64,000 nt of DNA from JAFGLZ01 sp964390905 (GTDB lineage: Bacteria; Planctomycetota; Phycisphaerae; UBA1845; JAFGLZ01), in assembly GCA_964390905.1 (NCBI GenBank), contig CAYMLO010000015.1, forward strand, positions 1 to 64,000, read 5' to 3'. Shown here piece after piece: positions 8,860 through 19,765 of this stretch (the stretch's first letter is position 1; each line of letters opens with the position of its first letter). The position numbers and the translations under genes are program-made. The notes under the pieces were generated by a model that worked only from the letters and a program-made list of their open reading frames with translations, was not told the DNA's origin and did not search any database.

Positions 8860-9234
8860 TCAGGCCGACCCGGTCTCTGCAATCTCGCTCGGCAGCAAGG
8901 CCGCCGTGTCCACGAGCACCAGACCGATGAAGAGGACGATGAACAACAGCGCAGCGATCAGGATCAGCCCGTAGAAGGGATGGTCGTACCGCAGATGCAT
9001 GAAATACAGCGCGACCAGCGAGGCCTTGACCGTCGCGATGATCATGGCGATCCAGAGATTGAGCTTGCCGAGATCCACGTAGGTGGCCGTCACGGTCAGG
9101 TAAGTCAGCACCAGCAGTCCCGCCCACACCGCCAGCAGCACCCACAACGGGACGACGTGCGCGACGCCCCGGTCAGCCTGCCTGGCGGCTGACGTGGTGG
9201 TCGGGGTCGAGTCTGTCGAGTTGACGCTATCCAT
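8860..9234 (-). CDS. ctaF: Cytochrome c oxidase subunit IV (caa3 type)
   Basis: Small membrane subunit of the caa3 oxidase, 124 residues. A polar N-terminus (about 28 residues, rich in Thr and Ser) is followed by three hydrophobic segments: VVPLWVLLAVWAGLLVLTYL, IAMIIATVKASLVALYFMHL and GLILIAALLFIVLFIGLVLV. The central KASLVALYFMHLRYD element is the hallmark of the prokaryotic subunit IV family. It sits between the two subunit III genes on the same strand with short spacers, so it is cotranscribed with the oxidase. Function is structural or assembly-related by analogy with other caa3 enzymes. Confidence 0.9.
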   Translation of the reverse strand: MDSVNSTDSTPTTTSAARQADRGVAHVVPLWVLLAVWAGLLVLTYLTVTATYVDLGKLNLWIAMIIATVKASLVALYFMHLRYDHPFYGLILIAALLFIVLFIGLVLVDTAALLPSEIAETGSA

Positions 9235-9261
9235 TCTGCACGCTTCCGGGCGACGACTGCG

Positions 9262-10137
9262 CTAGTGAATCAGGTACAGCAACGGAAACAGGAAGATCCA
9301 GATCATGTCGACGAGGTGCCAGTACAGCCCCACCAGGTCGACCGGCGTGAAGTACGCGCTGGAGAAGTGCCCCTTCCGTGCGCGCAAGAGAATCCAGGCG
9401 ATGGCCACGATCCCTCCCAGCACGTGCAGCCCGTGGAGGCCCGTCATCAGGAAGTAGACGCCGAAGAAGATGTGCACGTTCCTGACTTCGGGGCGGCGTG
9501 GCTTGGCGTCCGGCGCGTCGTCGGCCAGGCCCGCCGGGCCGCGGGGCGCCGGCGCGATCCGCGATCTCTCCTCGAACGTGCCGGCTGCCCTGCTCGTAGC
9601 CGGCCGACTGGCGGCGGTCGTGCTGGCCGGCTTCGACGCCGCCGCGGCCGTGGTCTCCGCCGACGACTCCGGCGTGTCATCCAGGCCTTGCGGTCTATAC
9701 CGCTCGCCGGGCAGCAGCCCGTGTTTCCACTTGTGCTCGTACTCGACCACCTTGATTCCCATGAACCCGAAGGCGAACAGGATCGTCAGGGCCAGCAGCA
9801 CGACCAGGCCTCGCTGCTGATCACGCTGAGCGCATCGGACCGCCCAGGCCATCGTCAGGCTGCTGCAGATCAGGACCACCGTGTTGACCCCGCCCAAGGT
9901 CTTGTCGAGGTACGCGTGGGCGTAGGCGAAGATCTCGGGATGGTTGGACCGGTAGACCGCGTACGCGCAGAACAGGCCTCCGAACAGGAGGATCTCCGTG
10001 GCCAGGAAGATCCACATCCCCAGCTTGCCGGACTTGAACTGCTGCTTGGACGTGGCGAAATGGTGGGCCAGGTGCGGCGGGCGCGGCGGCACCTGGTGCG
10101 ATGCGTCGCGGTCGCGTTGGCTGTCCGAATCGCTCAT
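9262..10137 (-). CDS. ctaE: Cytochrome c oxidase subunit III with low-complexity loop insertion
   Basis: Subunit III of the terminal oxidase. The N-terminal part has SGKLGMWIFLATEILLFGGL and CAYAVYR, and the end has HVLGGIVAIAWILLRA and YFTPVDLVGLYWHLVDMIW, all strong family signatures. Between about residues 140 and 220 the usual short loop is replaced by a Ser/Thr/Ala-rich then Arg/Pro-rich stretch (TTAAAASKPASTTAASRPAT) with no hydrophobic segment. This makes the protein 291 residues, longer than common subunit III forms of this type. The reading frame is uninterrupted, so it is a real insertion. The gene follows ctaD after a 15-base gap. Confidence 0.92.
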   Translation of the reverse strand: MSDSDSQRDRDASHQVPPRPPHLAHHFATSKQQFKSGKLGMWIFLATEILLFGGLFCAYAVYRSNHPEIFAYAHAYLDKTLGGVNTVVLICSSLTMAWAVRCAQRDQQRGLVVLLALTILFAFGFMGIKVVEYEHKWKHGLLPGERYRPQGLDDTPESSAETTAAAASKPASTTAASRPATSRAAGTFEERSRIAPAPRGPAGLADDAPDAKPRRPEVRNVHIFFGVYFLMTGLHGLHVLGGIVAIAWILLRARKGHFSSAYFTPVDLVGLYWHLVDMIWIFLFPLLYLIH

Positions 10138-10152
10138 GCCTGGCGCCCGGGC

Positions 10153-11856
10153 TTACCTGCCGGCTTCGCTGTCGCCGGCCCCATCCGGCGTCTTGAGAAC
10201 GTATCCGCCGACCTGCTTGTCGTAGACGAGATTGCTGAAGTCGTAGCAATCCCCGACGGACGGGGGCTCGTCGAAGTTGTGATGCGGCGGCGGCGACGAA
10301 CACCGCCACTCGAACGTCGCGCCTCCCCAGGGGTTCGCCGGCGCCGGCCTGCCGCGGAACAGGGAATGCAACAGGTAGACGGCCATGATGACGAAGCCGA
10401 CCGCCAGGAAGTACGAACCGCCCGTCGCCGAGTGGTGGAACGCCTTGAACTGTTCCATGTAGTTGTAGTAGCGTCGGGGCATGCCCTGGCTGCCCATGAC
10501 GAACATCGGGAAGAAGGTGGCGTTGAAGCCGATGAAGATCAGCAGACACGCGAAACGCCCCCACCTCTCGCTGTACATCCTGCCGAACATCTTGGGCCAC
10601 CAGTAGTGTAGCGCGGCGATGAACATGGTCACCGTCCCGCCCATCATGACGTAATGGAAGTGAGCGACCACGAAGTACGTGTCGTGCAAGTGAATATCCG
10701 TCCCGAGCGAGCCGAGAAACAGCCCCGTCATGCCCCCGATGGCGAACAGCCCGATGAACGACAGGGCATAGCACATCGGCGTGTCCAGACTGATCGATCC
10801 CTTGTACATCGTCGCCAGCCAATTGAAGACCTTGATGGCCGACGGAATCGCCACGGCGAACGTCAGGGCGCTGAAGATCACGTTCGCAACGGCCGACTGC
10901 GTCGTGAACATGTGGTGGCCCCAGACGAAGAAGCCGATCACCGCGATGGCGATGCTGCTGTAGGCGATGAACCTATAGCCGAAGATGTGCTTTCGGCAGA
11001 AGACGGAGATCACCTCGCTCATGACGCCCATCGCCGGCAGGATCATGATGTAGACGGCCGGGTGAGAGTAGAACCAGAAGAAGTGCTGGAACAACACAGG
11101 ATCGCCGCCCATCGCCGGATCGAAGATGCCCACGCCGAACGTCCGCTCGGCGATCAGCAGCAGCAGCGTGATGGCCAGCACCGGCGTAGCCAGGACCTGG
11201 ATGATGCTGGTGGCGTAGATGGCCCACAGGAACAACGGCATCCTGAACCAGCCCATGCCCTGGGGCCGGAGCCTGTGAATGGTGACGATGAAGTTGATCC
11301 CCGTGAAGATCGAACTGAAGCCCAGGATGAAGACGCCGAACACGATCGGAATGACCTGGCCGCCGAACTGCGTGCTGTAGGGCGTGTAGAAGGTCCAACC
11401 GGTGTCGACCCCGCCCAGCGCGATCGCCAGAAGCGCGAAGACGGACCCAGCGATGTAGAAGTACCAGCTGGCCAGGTTCAGCCGCGGGAAGGCCACGTCC
11501 TTGGCGCCGAGCATGATCGGCAGCACGAAGTTGCCAAATATCGCGGGCATGCCCGGGATGATGAACAGAAAGATCATGACCGCGCCGTGCAGCGTGAACA
11601 TCTGGTTGTAGGTATCGGCGTCCATGATCGTCCGGCCCGGGCCGAGCAGCTCGGTGCGGATCAGGAGCGCAAACACGCCGCCCAAGAAGAACGCCGTCAG
11701 CACGGAGATGAGGTACATCACCCCGATGCGTTTGTGGTCGGTCGTGGTCAGCCAGCTCCTCAGGCCCTGGCCGTGCGTCAGGTAGTTGTCTGACGCGTCG
11801 TGGACGTTCGGCGCGTCGGGGTCGTGGCTTCCATAGGATAGCGTCGTTGCCGTCAT
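10153..11856 (-). CDS. ctaD: Cytochrome c oxidase subunit I (A2-type heme-copper oxidase)
   Basis: Catalytic 12-helix subunit that reduces O2 at the heme a3-CuB centre and pumps protons. All 567 residues are present. Heme ligand regions are visible: FTLHGAVMIFLFIIPG (low-spin heme), WFYSHPAVYIMILPAMG (first CuB His and cross-linked Tyr helix), WGHHMFTTQ (CuB His pair) and HDTYFVVAHFHYVMMGG (heme a3 and low-spin His). The helix VI motif reads YSHPAVY, not YSHPEVY: the A1-type Glu is absent and the Tyr-Ser pattern of A2-type enzymes such as the Rhodothermus caa3 is present. This matches the neighbouring ACIII genes. The start ATG follows ctaC after a short gap. Confidence 0.96.
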   Translation of the reverse strand: MTATTLSYGSHDPDAPNVHDASDNYLTHGQGLRSWLTTTDHKRIGVMYLISVLTAFFLGGVFALLIRTELLGPGRTIMDADTYNQMFTLHGAVMIFLFIIPGMPAIFGNFVLPIMLGAKDVAFPRLNLASWYFYIAGSVFALLAIALGGVDTGWTFYTPYSTQFGGQVIPIVFGVFILGFSSIFTGINFIVTIHRLRPQGMGWFRMPLFLWAIYATSIIQVLATPVLAITLLLLIAERTFGVGIFDPAMGGDPVLFQHFFWFYSHPAVYIMILPAMGVMSEVISVFCRKHIFGYRFIAYSSIAIAVIGFFVWGHHMFTTQSAVANVIFSALTFAVAIPSAIKVFNWLATMYKGSISLDTPMCYALSFIGLFAIGGMTGLFLGSLGTDIHLHDTYFVVAHFHYVMMGGTVTMFIAALHYWWPKMFGRMYSERWGRFACLLIFIGFNATFFPMFVMGSQGMPRRYYNYMEQFKAFHHSATGGSYFLAVGFVIMAVYLLHSLFRGRPAPANPWGGATFEWRCSSPPPHHNFDEPPSVGDCYDFSNLVYDKQVGGYVLKTPDGAGDSEAGR

Positions 11857-11865
11857 CGCTTGGGC

Positions 11866-12846
11866 CTACTTCTCGGGCTCTGCCAACGTCTTGATATACT
11901 CGATGATGGCCGTGATCTCGGCGTCCTTGAGTCGCCCCTTGTAGGTGGGCATCACCGGATCATAGCCTGCCGTCACCTTGGCCTGCGGCTCCATGATGGA
12001 TTCACGGATGTAGTTCTCGTCCACCAGGACCATATCGCCGTTGGTCATTGCGTGTTTCTTGCCGAACACGCCCTTGAAGCTCGGTCCGATGCCGGCCTTC
12101 CCGTCGATCGAGTGGCATTGCATGCAGCCGCGAACCTCGTACAGCCGTTTGCCCGCCTCGGCGGGCGGCAGCTTGTCTGCGAAGTTGGACGCGTCGGCCA
12201 GCCACTTCTCGAACTCGCCGGCGGGGTGCACCACGACGTCGGCGAGCATGTCCGAATGCTGCGTCCCACAATACTCTGCGCAGAACACGACGTGCCTGCC
12301 CGGCTTGGTCGCGCAGAACCAGGTCTTGGTGTACTTGCCCGGCACGATGTCCTTCTTGAGCCGGAACGACGGAACGTAAAAGCTGTGGATCACGTCCTCG
12401 GAGCGCATCGTCAGCCGGACGGGCACGTCGAGCGGCACGTGCAGGTCCTTGTCGACGTATCCGTTCGGATAGGTAAAAAGCCAGCTCCAGCGTTGCGCCG
12501 TCACCAGGATCTCGTAGGCGCGCGACGGGGGCGTCTCGATGTTGATCATCGCCTTCATGCCCATGTAGAACATCACGAAGACGAGGATCAGCGGGATGCC
12601 GCTCCAGGTCAGTTCGAGCGCGAGGTTGTGGTGGGCGGTCTCGCCCGGCTCGACGCCCTCGCGTCGGCGGTAGCGGATCACGAAGAAGACCGCCAGCCCG
12701 ACGATGAGCAAGAAAAAGAAAGCCGACGTCCAGAAGATGAAGTAGAAGACACGATCGACGTCGAGGGCGACGGTGGATCCCTTCGGCGGCATCCAGAAGG
12801 ACCCTTCGCCTGCAGCCAGCGGAAGTTGGCCGAGAAGCTCTGTCAT
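11866..12846 (-). CDS. ctaC: Cytochrome c oxidase subunit II fused to cytochrome c (caa3 type)
   Basis: Electron-entry subunit of the oxidase, 326 residues. Two N-terminal membrane helices (YFIFWTSAFFFLLIVGLAVF and IPLILVFVMFYMGMKAM) precede the cupredoxin domain, whose CuA ligands are visible in CAEYCGTQHSDM (about residues 187-198). WSWLFTYPNG corresponds to the aromatic electron-entry patch. A C-terminal cytochrome c domain carries one heme site, CMQCHS (about 238), and a distal Met in DPVMPTYKGRL. This fused cytochrome makes it a caa3 enzyme able to take electrons directly from ACIII. The start overlaps the end of the upstream sco gene by four bases, indicating translational coupling. Confidence 0.95.
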   Translation of the reverse strand: MTELLGQLPLAAGEGSFWMPPKGSTVALDVDRVFYFIFWTSAFFFLLIVGLAVFFVIRYRRREGVEPGETAHHNLALELTWSGIPLILVFVMFYMGMKAMINIETPPSRAYEILVTAQRWSWLFTYPNGYVDKDLHVPLDVPVRLTMRSEDVIHSFYVPSFRLKKDIVPGKYTKTWFCATKPGRHVVFCAEYCGTQHSDMLADVVVHPAGEFEKWLADASNFADKLPPAEAGKRLYEVRGCMQCHSIDGKAGIGPSFKGVFGKKHAMTNGDMVLVDENYIRESIMEPQAKVTAGYDPVMPTYKGRLKDAEITAIIEYIKTLAEPEK

Positions 12847-13706
12847 GATTCGCCATCAGGACCGTCGGCGCCTTCGGTGCGCATCCGACGCCGCTTCGAC
12901 TCGCGCCGCCAGTAAAGGCCCAGGACTGTGCCGAGCACCACCAACGTGATCAGACCGCCGGCCTGCATGATCCGCATCGCCGCCACGTTGTACTTGCCCG
13001 CCTCGGCGTCGAAATGAAAACAGGACAGCAGAATCCGATCCATGGTCGATCCGGTCTTGCCCTGGCCCGCCTCGACCAATGCCATGCGGACCGTGCTAGG
13101 GTTAAACTTGATGCCGTATAGATAACGACTGAGGCGGCCCTCGGGCGTAGCCACGAAGATGACGGCCAGGTGGATGTACTCCTGGCGATCCTCGGCGTAC
13201 TTGTAGCCGAACCCCACGGCGTCGGCGAGCTTCTTGATGTTTTCCTCGCGCCCGGTGAGGAAGCGCCATCCTTTCATCGCCTCGGGCCGGCCGTATTCCT
13301 TGACGTGGCTCTGCTTGTTGAGCTTGGCGAGCGGGGGCATCTCGCGGGGATCGATGCTGACCGTGACGATGTCGAAATCCTCGCCGACCGTCAGGGGGAT
13401 CTCCTTGATCGCCTCGATCATGCCCTTCAGAACCAGCGAGCACAGCATCGGGCATCGGTAGTAGACGAGCGTCAGGATGGCCGGTTTCTGGCCGTTGAAG
13501 TAGTCGCGCAGCCGGACCTTCTTGCCGTCCGAGTCGACGAACTCCAGGTCGAGCGGGATCTGCCCGTTGAGGTGTTCGGTGATCTCGACGCCTTCCAGTT
13601 CCGGCGGCGGGAGCTCCTTGCGTTGCTCGCCCCGGGCGAGAGAAGCGCCAGCGATGGCAAGCGCGAGCGCCGCCGTCGCCACGTTGGTGGTTCGGGTAGA
13701 GTTCAC
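12843..13706 (-). CDS. SCO1/SenC family copper chaperone
   Basis: Membrane-anchored thioredoxin-fold protein that delivers copper to the CuA site of subunit II. It has a signal sequence (TNVATAALALAIAGASLARG), a thioredoxin-like core with the copper-binding pair YYRCPMLCSLV (Cys at about 92 and 96) and a conserved distal His in YIHLAVIFVATPEG. Unusually for simple SCO proteins it ends with an extra membrane segment (AGGLITLVVLGTVLGLYW) and a basic tail, so it may be anchored at the C-terminus. It directly precedes ctaC with an ATGA overlap, consistent with a role in CuA assembly. Total length is 287 residues. Confidence 0.92.
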   Translation of the reverse strand: MNSTRTTNVATAALALAIAGASLARGEQRKELPPPELEGVEITEHLNGQIPLDLEFVDSDGKKVRLRDYFNGQKPAILTLVYYRCPMLCSLVLKGMIEAIKEIPLTVGEDFDIVTVSIDPREMPPLAKLNKQSHVKEYGRPEAMKGWRFLTGREENIKKLADAVGFGYKYAEDRQEYIHLAVIFVATPEGRLSRYLYGIKFNPSTVRMALVEAGQGKTGSTMDRILLSCFHFDAEAGKYNVAAMRIMQAGGLITLVVLGTVLGLYWRRESKRRRMRTEGADGPDGES

Positions 13707-13787
13707 GTTACATGAATCCTCAGTACATCAGCCCAACTGTCACCAACTCATCGTCTTGCCGGCGTATCTGAGAACCCAAGATCGGGC

Positions 13788-15446
13788 TCATCTTCTACGA
13801 AAAGCGCCCAAACGCAAGGGCCCGGCGTTCACGGGTGAGGTCAACCGCGGGCGCACAGGGACCCTCTGTTCGTGCAGGGCTCGGGGCCTCGCGTCGTGCG
13901 GCGCCTCTGCGGCAGCAAGCTCGACATCGACGTAGAACGTCGCTGCCTTGGCGGCGCGATTGTCCGTCCGTTCGGCGCGATCGCCGTCACAGACGGGTAC
14001 GATCAGACATGCGCCTTTCCCGGCCGGCTCGATTCGCAACGGCAATCGGCTCCCGTAGATGCCCACCCGCGACGCGGCTTTGATCCGCACAGCAGGTGTC
14101 GTCGGCAGGAATACCCTCATCGTCGTGTAGGGCCAGTCCACATGAAGGCTGTCGCCCGTCAGGTTCCAGTCGGTGAAGATCGCCGCGGCGTTGTTCTTCA
14201 TCAGGTGCACGGCCAGCACGATTCGCCGGCCTTTGCCCAAAGAGAACCCCTCGACGCTGCTGGCGTTCTCGTTCAGTTCGGTGCGGAGCACGGGGTCGGT
14301 CCGCCAATCGGCGAAGGGCTCGACGACGCCACCGCCCAGGAGCCGGCCCAAGACTGCGAAGGCCTTGCCATGATGGCTCAGCGTCTCGCTGCGCAGGAAG
14401 CAGCAGAGGTATCCGTAGGCCTTCGGATCGTCCGGCGACCAGTAGGCGAACTGGTAGATCATGAACCGCCGCGGCTGCCACGGACCGCGGCGAAGCGCCC
14501 AGCAGAAGAACCGCGGGTAGGCGTTCGGCACCCAGCTTGTGTCCTTCGTGAACCCGACCTCGGTCTGCCAGAGCCCTTCGACCTTCCCGGTCGCGACGAC
14601 GCGGTCGTACAGGTACTGCCAGGCCGACAACGGAAAGTAGTGGATGTCGACGACGTCCAGCGTGTCCCAGGCGTTGTGCTTCTCGCAGACGTCGATCAGG
14701 CGCCGCATCGAGCCGCAGCACGGGTACCCGCCGAAGACGACCTTGCCACCGTGCTTGCGGATGATGCGAGCCGCCGGCAGATGGACGGTCTTCATGTACT
14801 CGTCCATGCCGCCGCACCAGAAGCCGGTGAACTGATCGTGGGCCTCGTTCCAGGGCTGGAAGTACTTGACCGCGTACGGCGGTTTGGCCAGGAATCCGAC
14901 GACGCGGTCGACGAACCGTTCCCAGTCCGCGACGTCCTCCGGCGGCAGGCGTCCGGGATCGAGCTTCACCGACGTGGTCTTGCCGGTCTTCAAGTCAGTG
15001 ACCGTTGCGGTCCGGGCCTTGTCGTCGTTCGCGGCCGCCACGTCGTATCGCGACTGCCCGATCGTGAACGACCAAGCCCGCCTTCGGGCCGCCCAAGGCG
15101 CCATGTAGTCCAGCGTCGGGAGCACCTCAACGCCGTACTCGCGGTTTTTCAGGACCATTCGTCCCCACTCTTCGAGGTACGCTTCGTTCCAGTCGTGGGG
15201 GCCCTTTGGCTGCGTCTTGCTCCAGCTCAGGTCGTGTCGCACGAAGCCGATGTGGTCCCAAAGCTCCGGCCTCTTCGGATCGGCCTGCGCCTGGCAGACG
15301 CCGACGAACTGCTTGAGCATCGACGCCCCTTGCTCGGGCCGCTCGGCAAGGGCGGTTGATGTGAGCAAGGCGAGCAGCACGCTCAGACCAGTCTGGATCA
15401 TGCCGCTGCAATCGGTCGATCTGGGGGATGCGGGGTCACTTGGCAT
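13788..15446 (-). CDS. Secreted clan GH-A-like glycoside hydrolase
   Basis: Probable secreted (beta/alpha)8-barrel glycosidase of 552 residues. A signal peptide (MIQTGLSVLLALLTSTALA) lies 15 residues after the chosen ATG at 15446, which has AGGGACGGGCAG upstream; an ATG at 15401 is possible but lacks a ribosome site. The barrel shows the clan A pattern: acid/base in FQPWNEAHDQF (about 199) and nucleophile candidate in LWQTEVGFTKD (about 296). It most resembles GH39- or GH5-type proteins, but the family number is not certain. The last 150 residues form a beta-rich domain. Its placement inside the respiratory operon, between the ACIII and oxidase genes with an 11-base overlap to the upstream gene, is functionally unexpected. 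Confidence 0.75.
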   Translation of the reverse strand: MPSDPASPRSTDCSGMIQTGLSVLLALLTSTALAERPEQGASMLKQFVGVCQAQADPKRPELWDHIGFVRHDLSWSKTQPKGPHDWNEAYLEEWGRMVLKNREYGVEVLPTLDYMAPWAARRRAWSFTIGQSRYDVAAANDDKARTATVTDLKTGKTTSVKLDPGRLPPEDVADWERFVDRVVGFLAKPPYAVKYFQPWNEAHDQFTGFWCGGMDEYMKTVHLPAARIIRKHGGKVVFGGYPCCGSMRRLIDVCEKHNAWDTLDVVDIHYFPLSAWQYLYDRVVATGKVEGLWQTEVGFTKDTSWVPNAYPRFFCWALRRGPWQPRRFMIYQFAYWSPDDPKAYGYLCCFLRSETLSHHGKAFAVLGRLLGGGVVEPFADWRTDPVLRTELNENASSVEGFSLGKGRRIVLAVHLMKNNAAAIFTDWNLTGDSLHVDWPYTTMRVFLPTTPAVRIKAASRVGIYGSRLPLRIEPAGKGACLIVPVCDGDRAERTDNRAAKAATFYVDVELAAAEAPHDARPRALHEQRVPVRPRLTSPVNAGPLRLGAFRRR

Positions 15447-15795
15447 GACTGCCCGTCCCTGTTTGGGCCCGGGTCGTCGTGGGCCGGGTCGTGGGTTGTG
15501 TTGACGCTTCTCTCGCCAGCTCGCCAACGACGAGCTCCATGGCCCGATCGATGGGGATGCTGACGGTCTTCTTCTTGGCGTCGACCCAACGGTAGCTGTG
15601 GAGTTGGGCCTGTTGCTTGGCGATCAAGCTGCTGATCTCCTCGGGCGATTGGGAGATGTCCTTCTTGTACGTCTCGACCTCCTGAAGACTGTAGAACCAC
15701 ACCATCAGCCCGACGATGATGACGAGCACCACCAGCGCGCCCACCACACCCACGAGCGCGATGACCGGCGTGTTGATGTCGTCAGACGTGTCCAT
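15436..15795 (-). CDS. Small single-pass membrane protein at the end of the ACIII cluster
   Basis: A 119-residue protein with one hydrophobic segment near the N-terminus (VIALVGVVGALVVLVIIVGLM) and a soluble part containing EVETYKKDISQSPEE and SYRWVDAKKKTVSIPIDRAM. The tail is low-complexity Thr/Arg. The YRWVDxxKxxxxIPIDRAMxL pattern recurs in small proteins encoded beside alternative complex III in other bacteria, as I recall, but the function is unknown. It follows actF by only nine bases, so an accessory or assembly role in ACIII or the oxidase is plausible. The annotation is by context. Confidence 0.75.
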   Translation of the reverse strand: MDTSDDINTPVIALVGVVGALVVLVIIVGLMVWFYSLQEVETYKKDISQSPEEISSLIAKQQAQLHSYRWVDAKKKTVSIPIDRAMELVVGELAREASTQPTTRPTTTRAQTGTGSHAK

Positions 15796-15804
15796 GTGCG
15801 GTCC

Positions 15805-17016
<1,212 letters not shown>

Positions 17017-17033
17017 GTCGTCTGCTCCGTCGG

Positions 17034-17698
17034 TTACCTCAGCGTCGGCCGGTACGCGTCCGGCACGTCTTCGATACGAGCGTTTTGACTGCGCTGCAAC
17101 GCCCGAACATACGCGACGATCGCCCAACGATCCTTCTCCGCAATCTGCGGACCGTAGGCGGGCATGTTGCGAATCCCGTGCGTGATCGTGTTGAACAGCT
17201 GTCCCACCGGCCGGTTCCGGATGGTGTNNNNNNNNNNTCCGTGTGGAACGAAAGCGGCGGGAACCAGGTGCCCTCCTGCAGCTGATCCGCCCGCATCGCG
17301 GTCGGCCCGTCTCCGCTGCCGACCAGGCCGTGACACGTCGCACAGAAGATGCCAAACCGCTCCTGTCCTCGGCGCATCAGCTCGGACGTCACGGCGATCG
17401 GGAACGTCTTGACCCACTGACCGTCCGTCTTGCCGCAGTAGAGGGCGTGATCTTCCTGGAGTCGATCCCGAGCGACGGTGCCGAGGATCACGGGCCGCAT
17501 GGCCCGGCCGTCCGCGAACAACGGATTGCGGGCCTGGGCCTTGAATTTCGGCTGGCTGTCCATGTCCGGGATGAGATGGACGCGCGGCTCAGTCGATCGC
17601 GTGACCCGGGCCATCCCTACCAGAAGCGGCGGCAGGAGACTCAACGGGATCAGGACCGCAACGACGGCGATCAGGATGTTCCGCAATCGGCGCGGCAT
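17034..17698 (-). CDS. actE: Alternative complex III subunit ActE (monoheme cytochrome c), interrupted by assembly gap
   Basis: Membrane-anchored monoheme cytochrome c of ACIII. The N-terminal helix NILIAVVAVLIPLSLLPPLL is followed by NPLFADGRAMRPVILGTVAR, typical of ActE, then the heme site FCATCHGLVGSGDG. Ten Ns at 17228-17237 interrupt the gene; beyond them the correct continuation (RPVGQLFNTITHGIRNMPAY, then EKDRWAIVAYVRALQ) is in a different frame only because the gap length is arbitrary. MPAY carries the likely distal Met. The true ATG at 17698 overlaps the actD stop as TGATG. The gap hides an unknown number of codons, so the gene is probably intact in the organism. Confidence 0.9.
17228..17237. 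other. Assembly gap (10 N) inside actE
   Basis: Ten consecutive Ns. The flanking cytochrome reading frames are both coding but out of register across the gap, so the true missing length is not ten bases. This shows that the sequence is a scaffold rather than a finished contig. Confidence 0.99.
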
Positions 17699-18271
17699 CA
17701 ACTCGATTCCCTTATCGCTTCGACGGCCGTACCGCCCAGCGACCCCAAGAAGGCCCGCGTCTGCTCCTCATCGAACGCCGGATCGCTCGCCTCGATCGCG
17801 ATGAAGAACCTGTCGGTCGTCACGCGTCGGAACCGCTTGCTGCAAAAGACCGGATGGTAGAGCTGCGGCAGCCCATTCAAGGCCAGCATGCCGACGAAGG
17901 CCGTGATCGCTCCGAGCAGGATCGTCAACTCGAACGTCACCGGGATGTTCGCCGGCAGGCTGAACAGCGGCTTCCCGCTGATGATCAGTGGGTAGTCGAA
18001 CGCGTTGGTCCACCACTGCAACAGCAACGCCCCGGCCGCACCAGCCGCCCCGGCCATGAACACGATATACGGCAGCATCGTCGCCCGAATGCCCATTGCG
18101 TCGTCCAACCCGTGTACGGGAAACGGCGAGTGCACGTCCCAGTTGGTGTACTCCGCGTCGCGGACGCGTCCCGCAGCCGCGACCAGGGCGTCGACGTTGT
18201 CGAACTCGACCAACAGGCCGAACAACTCCGACGACCCGGCCGTCTCTTCGGTCGCTGTGACGTTCGCATCG

Positions 18272-18279
<8 letters not shown>
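17698..18279 (-). CDS. actD: Alternative complex III subunit ActD (DUF3341)
   Basis: A 193-residue ACIII subunit with an N-terminal cytoplasmic domain (ELFGLLVEFDNVDALVAAAG, then DVHSPFPVHGLDDAMGI, the family hallmark) and two membrane segments (YIVFMAGAAGAAGALLLQWW and FELTILLGAITAFVGMLALN). The LFxLLxEFxxxxxLxxAA and YSPFPVHGxD patterns identify the family. The ATG at 18279 has a GGAGG site; earlier in-frame starts overlap actC and are not needed. Its stop overlaps the actE ATG (TGATG) and its start overlaps the actC stop, so the subunits are translationally coupled. Confidence 0.94.

Positions 18280-19764
<1,485 letters not shown>

Positions 19765-19765
<1 letters not shown>

Noticed and set aside
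17039..17355. Apparent frameshift or two separate cytochrome fragments in actE
   Set aside because: The frame change coincides exactly with the ten Ns, so it comes from an arbitrary gap length, not a mutation.
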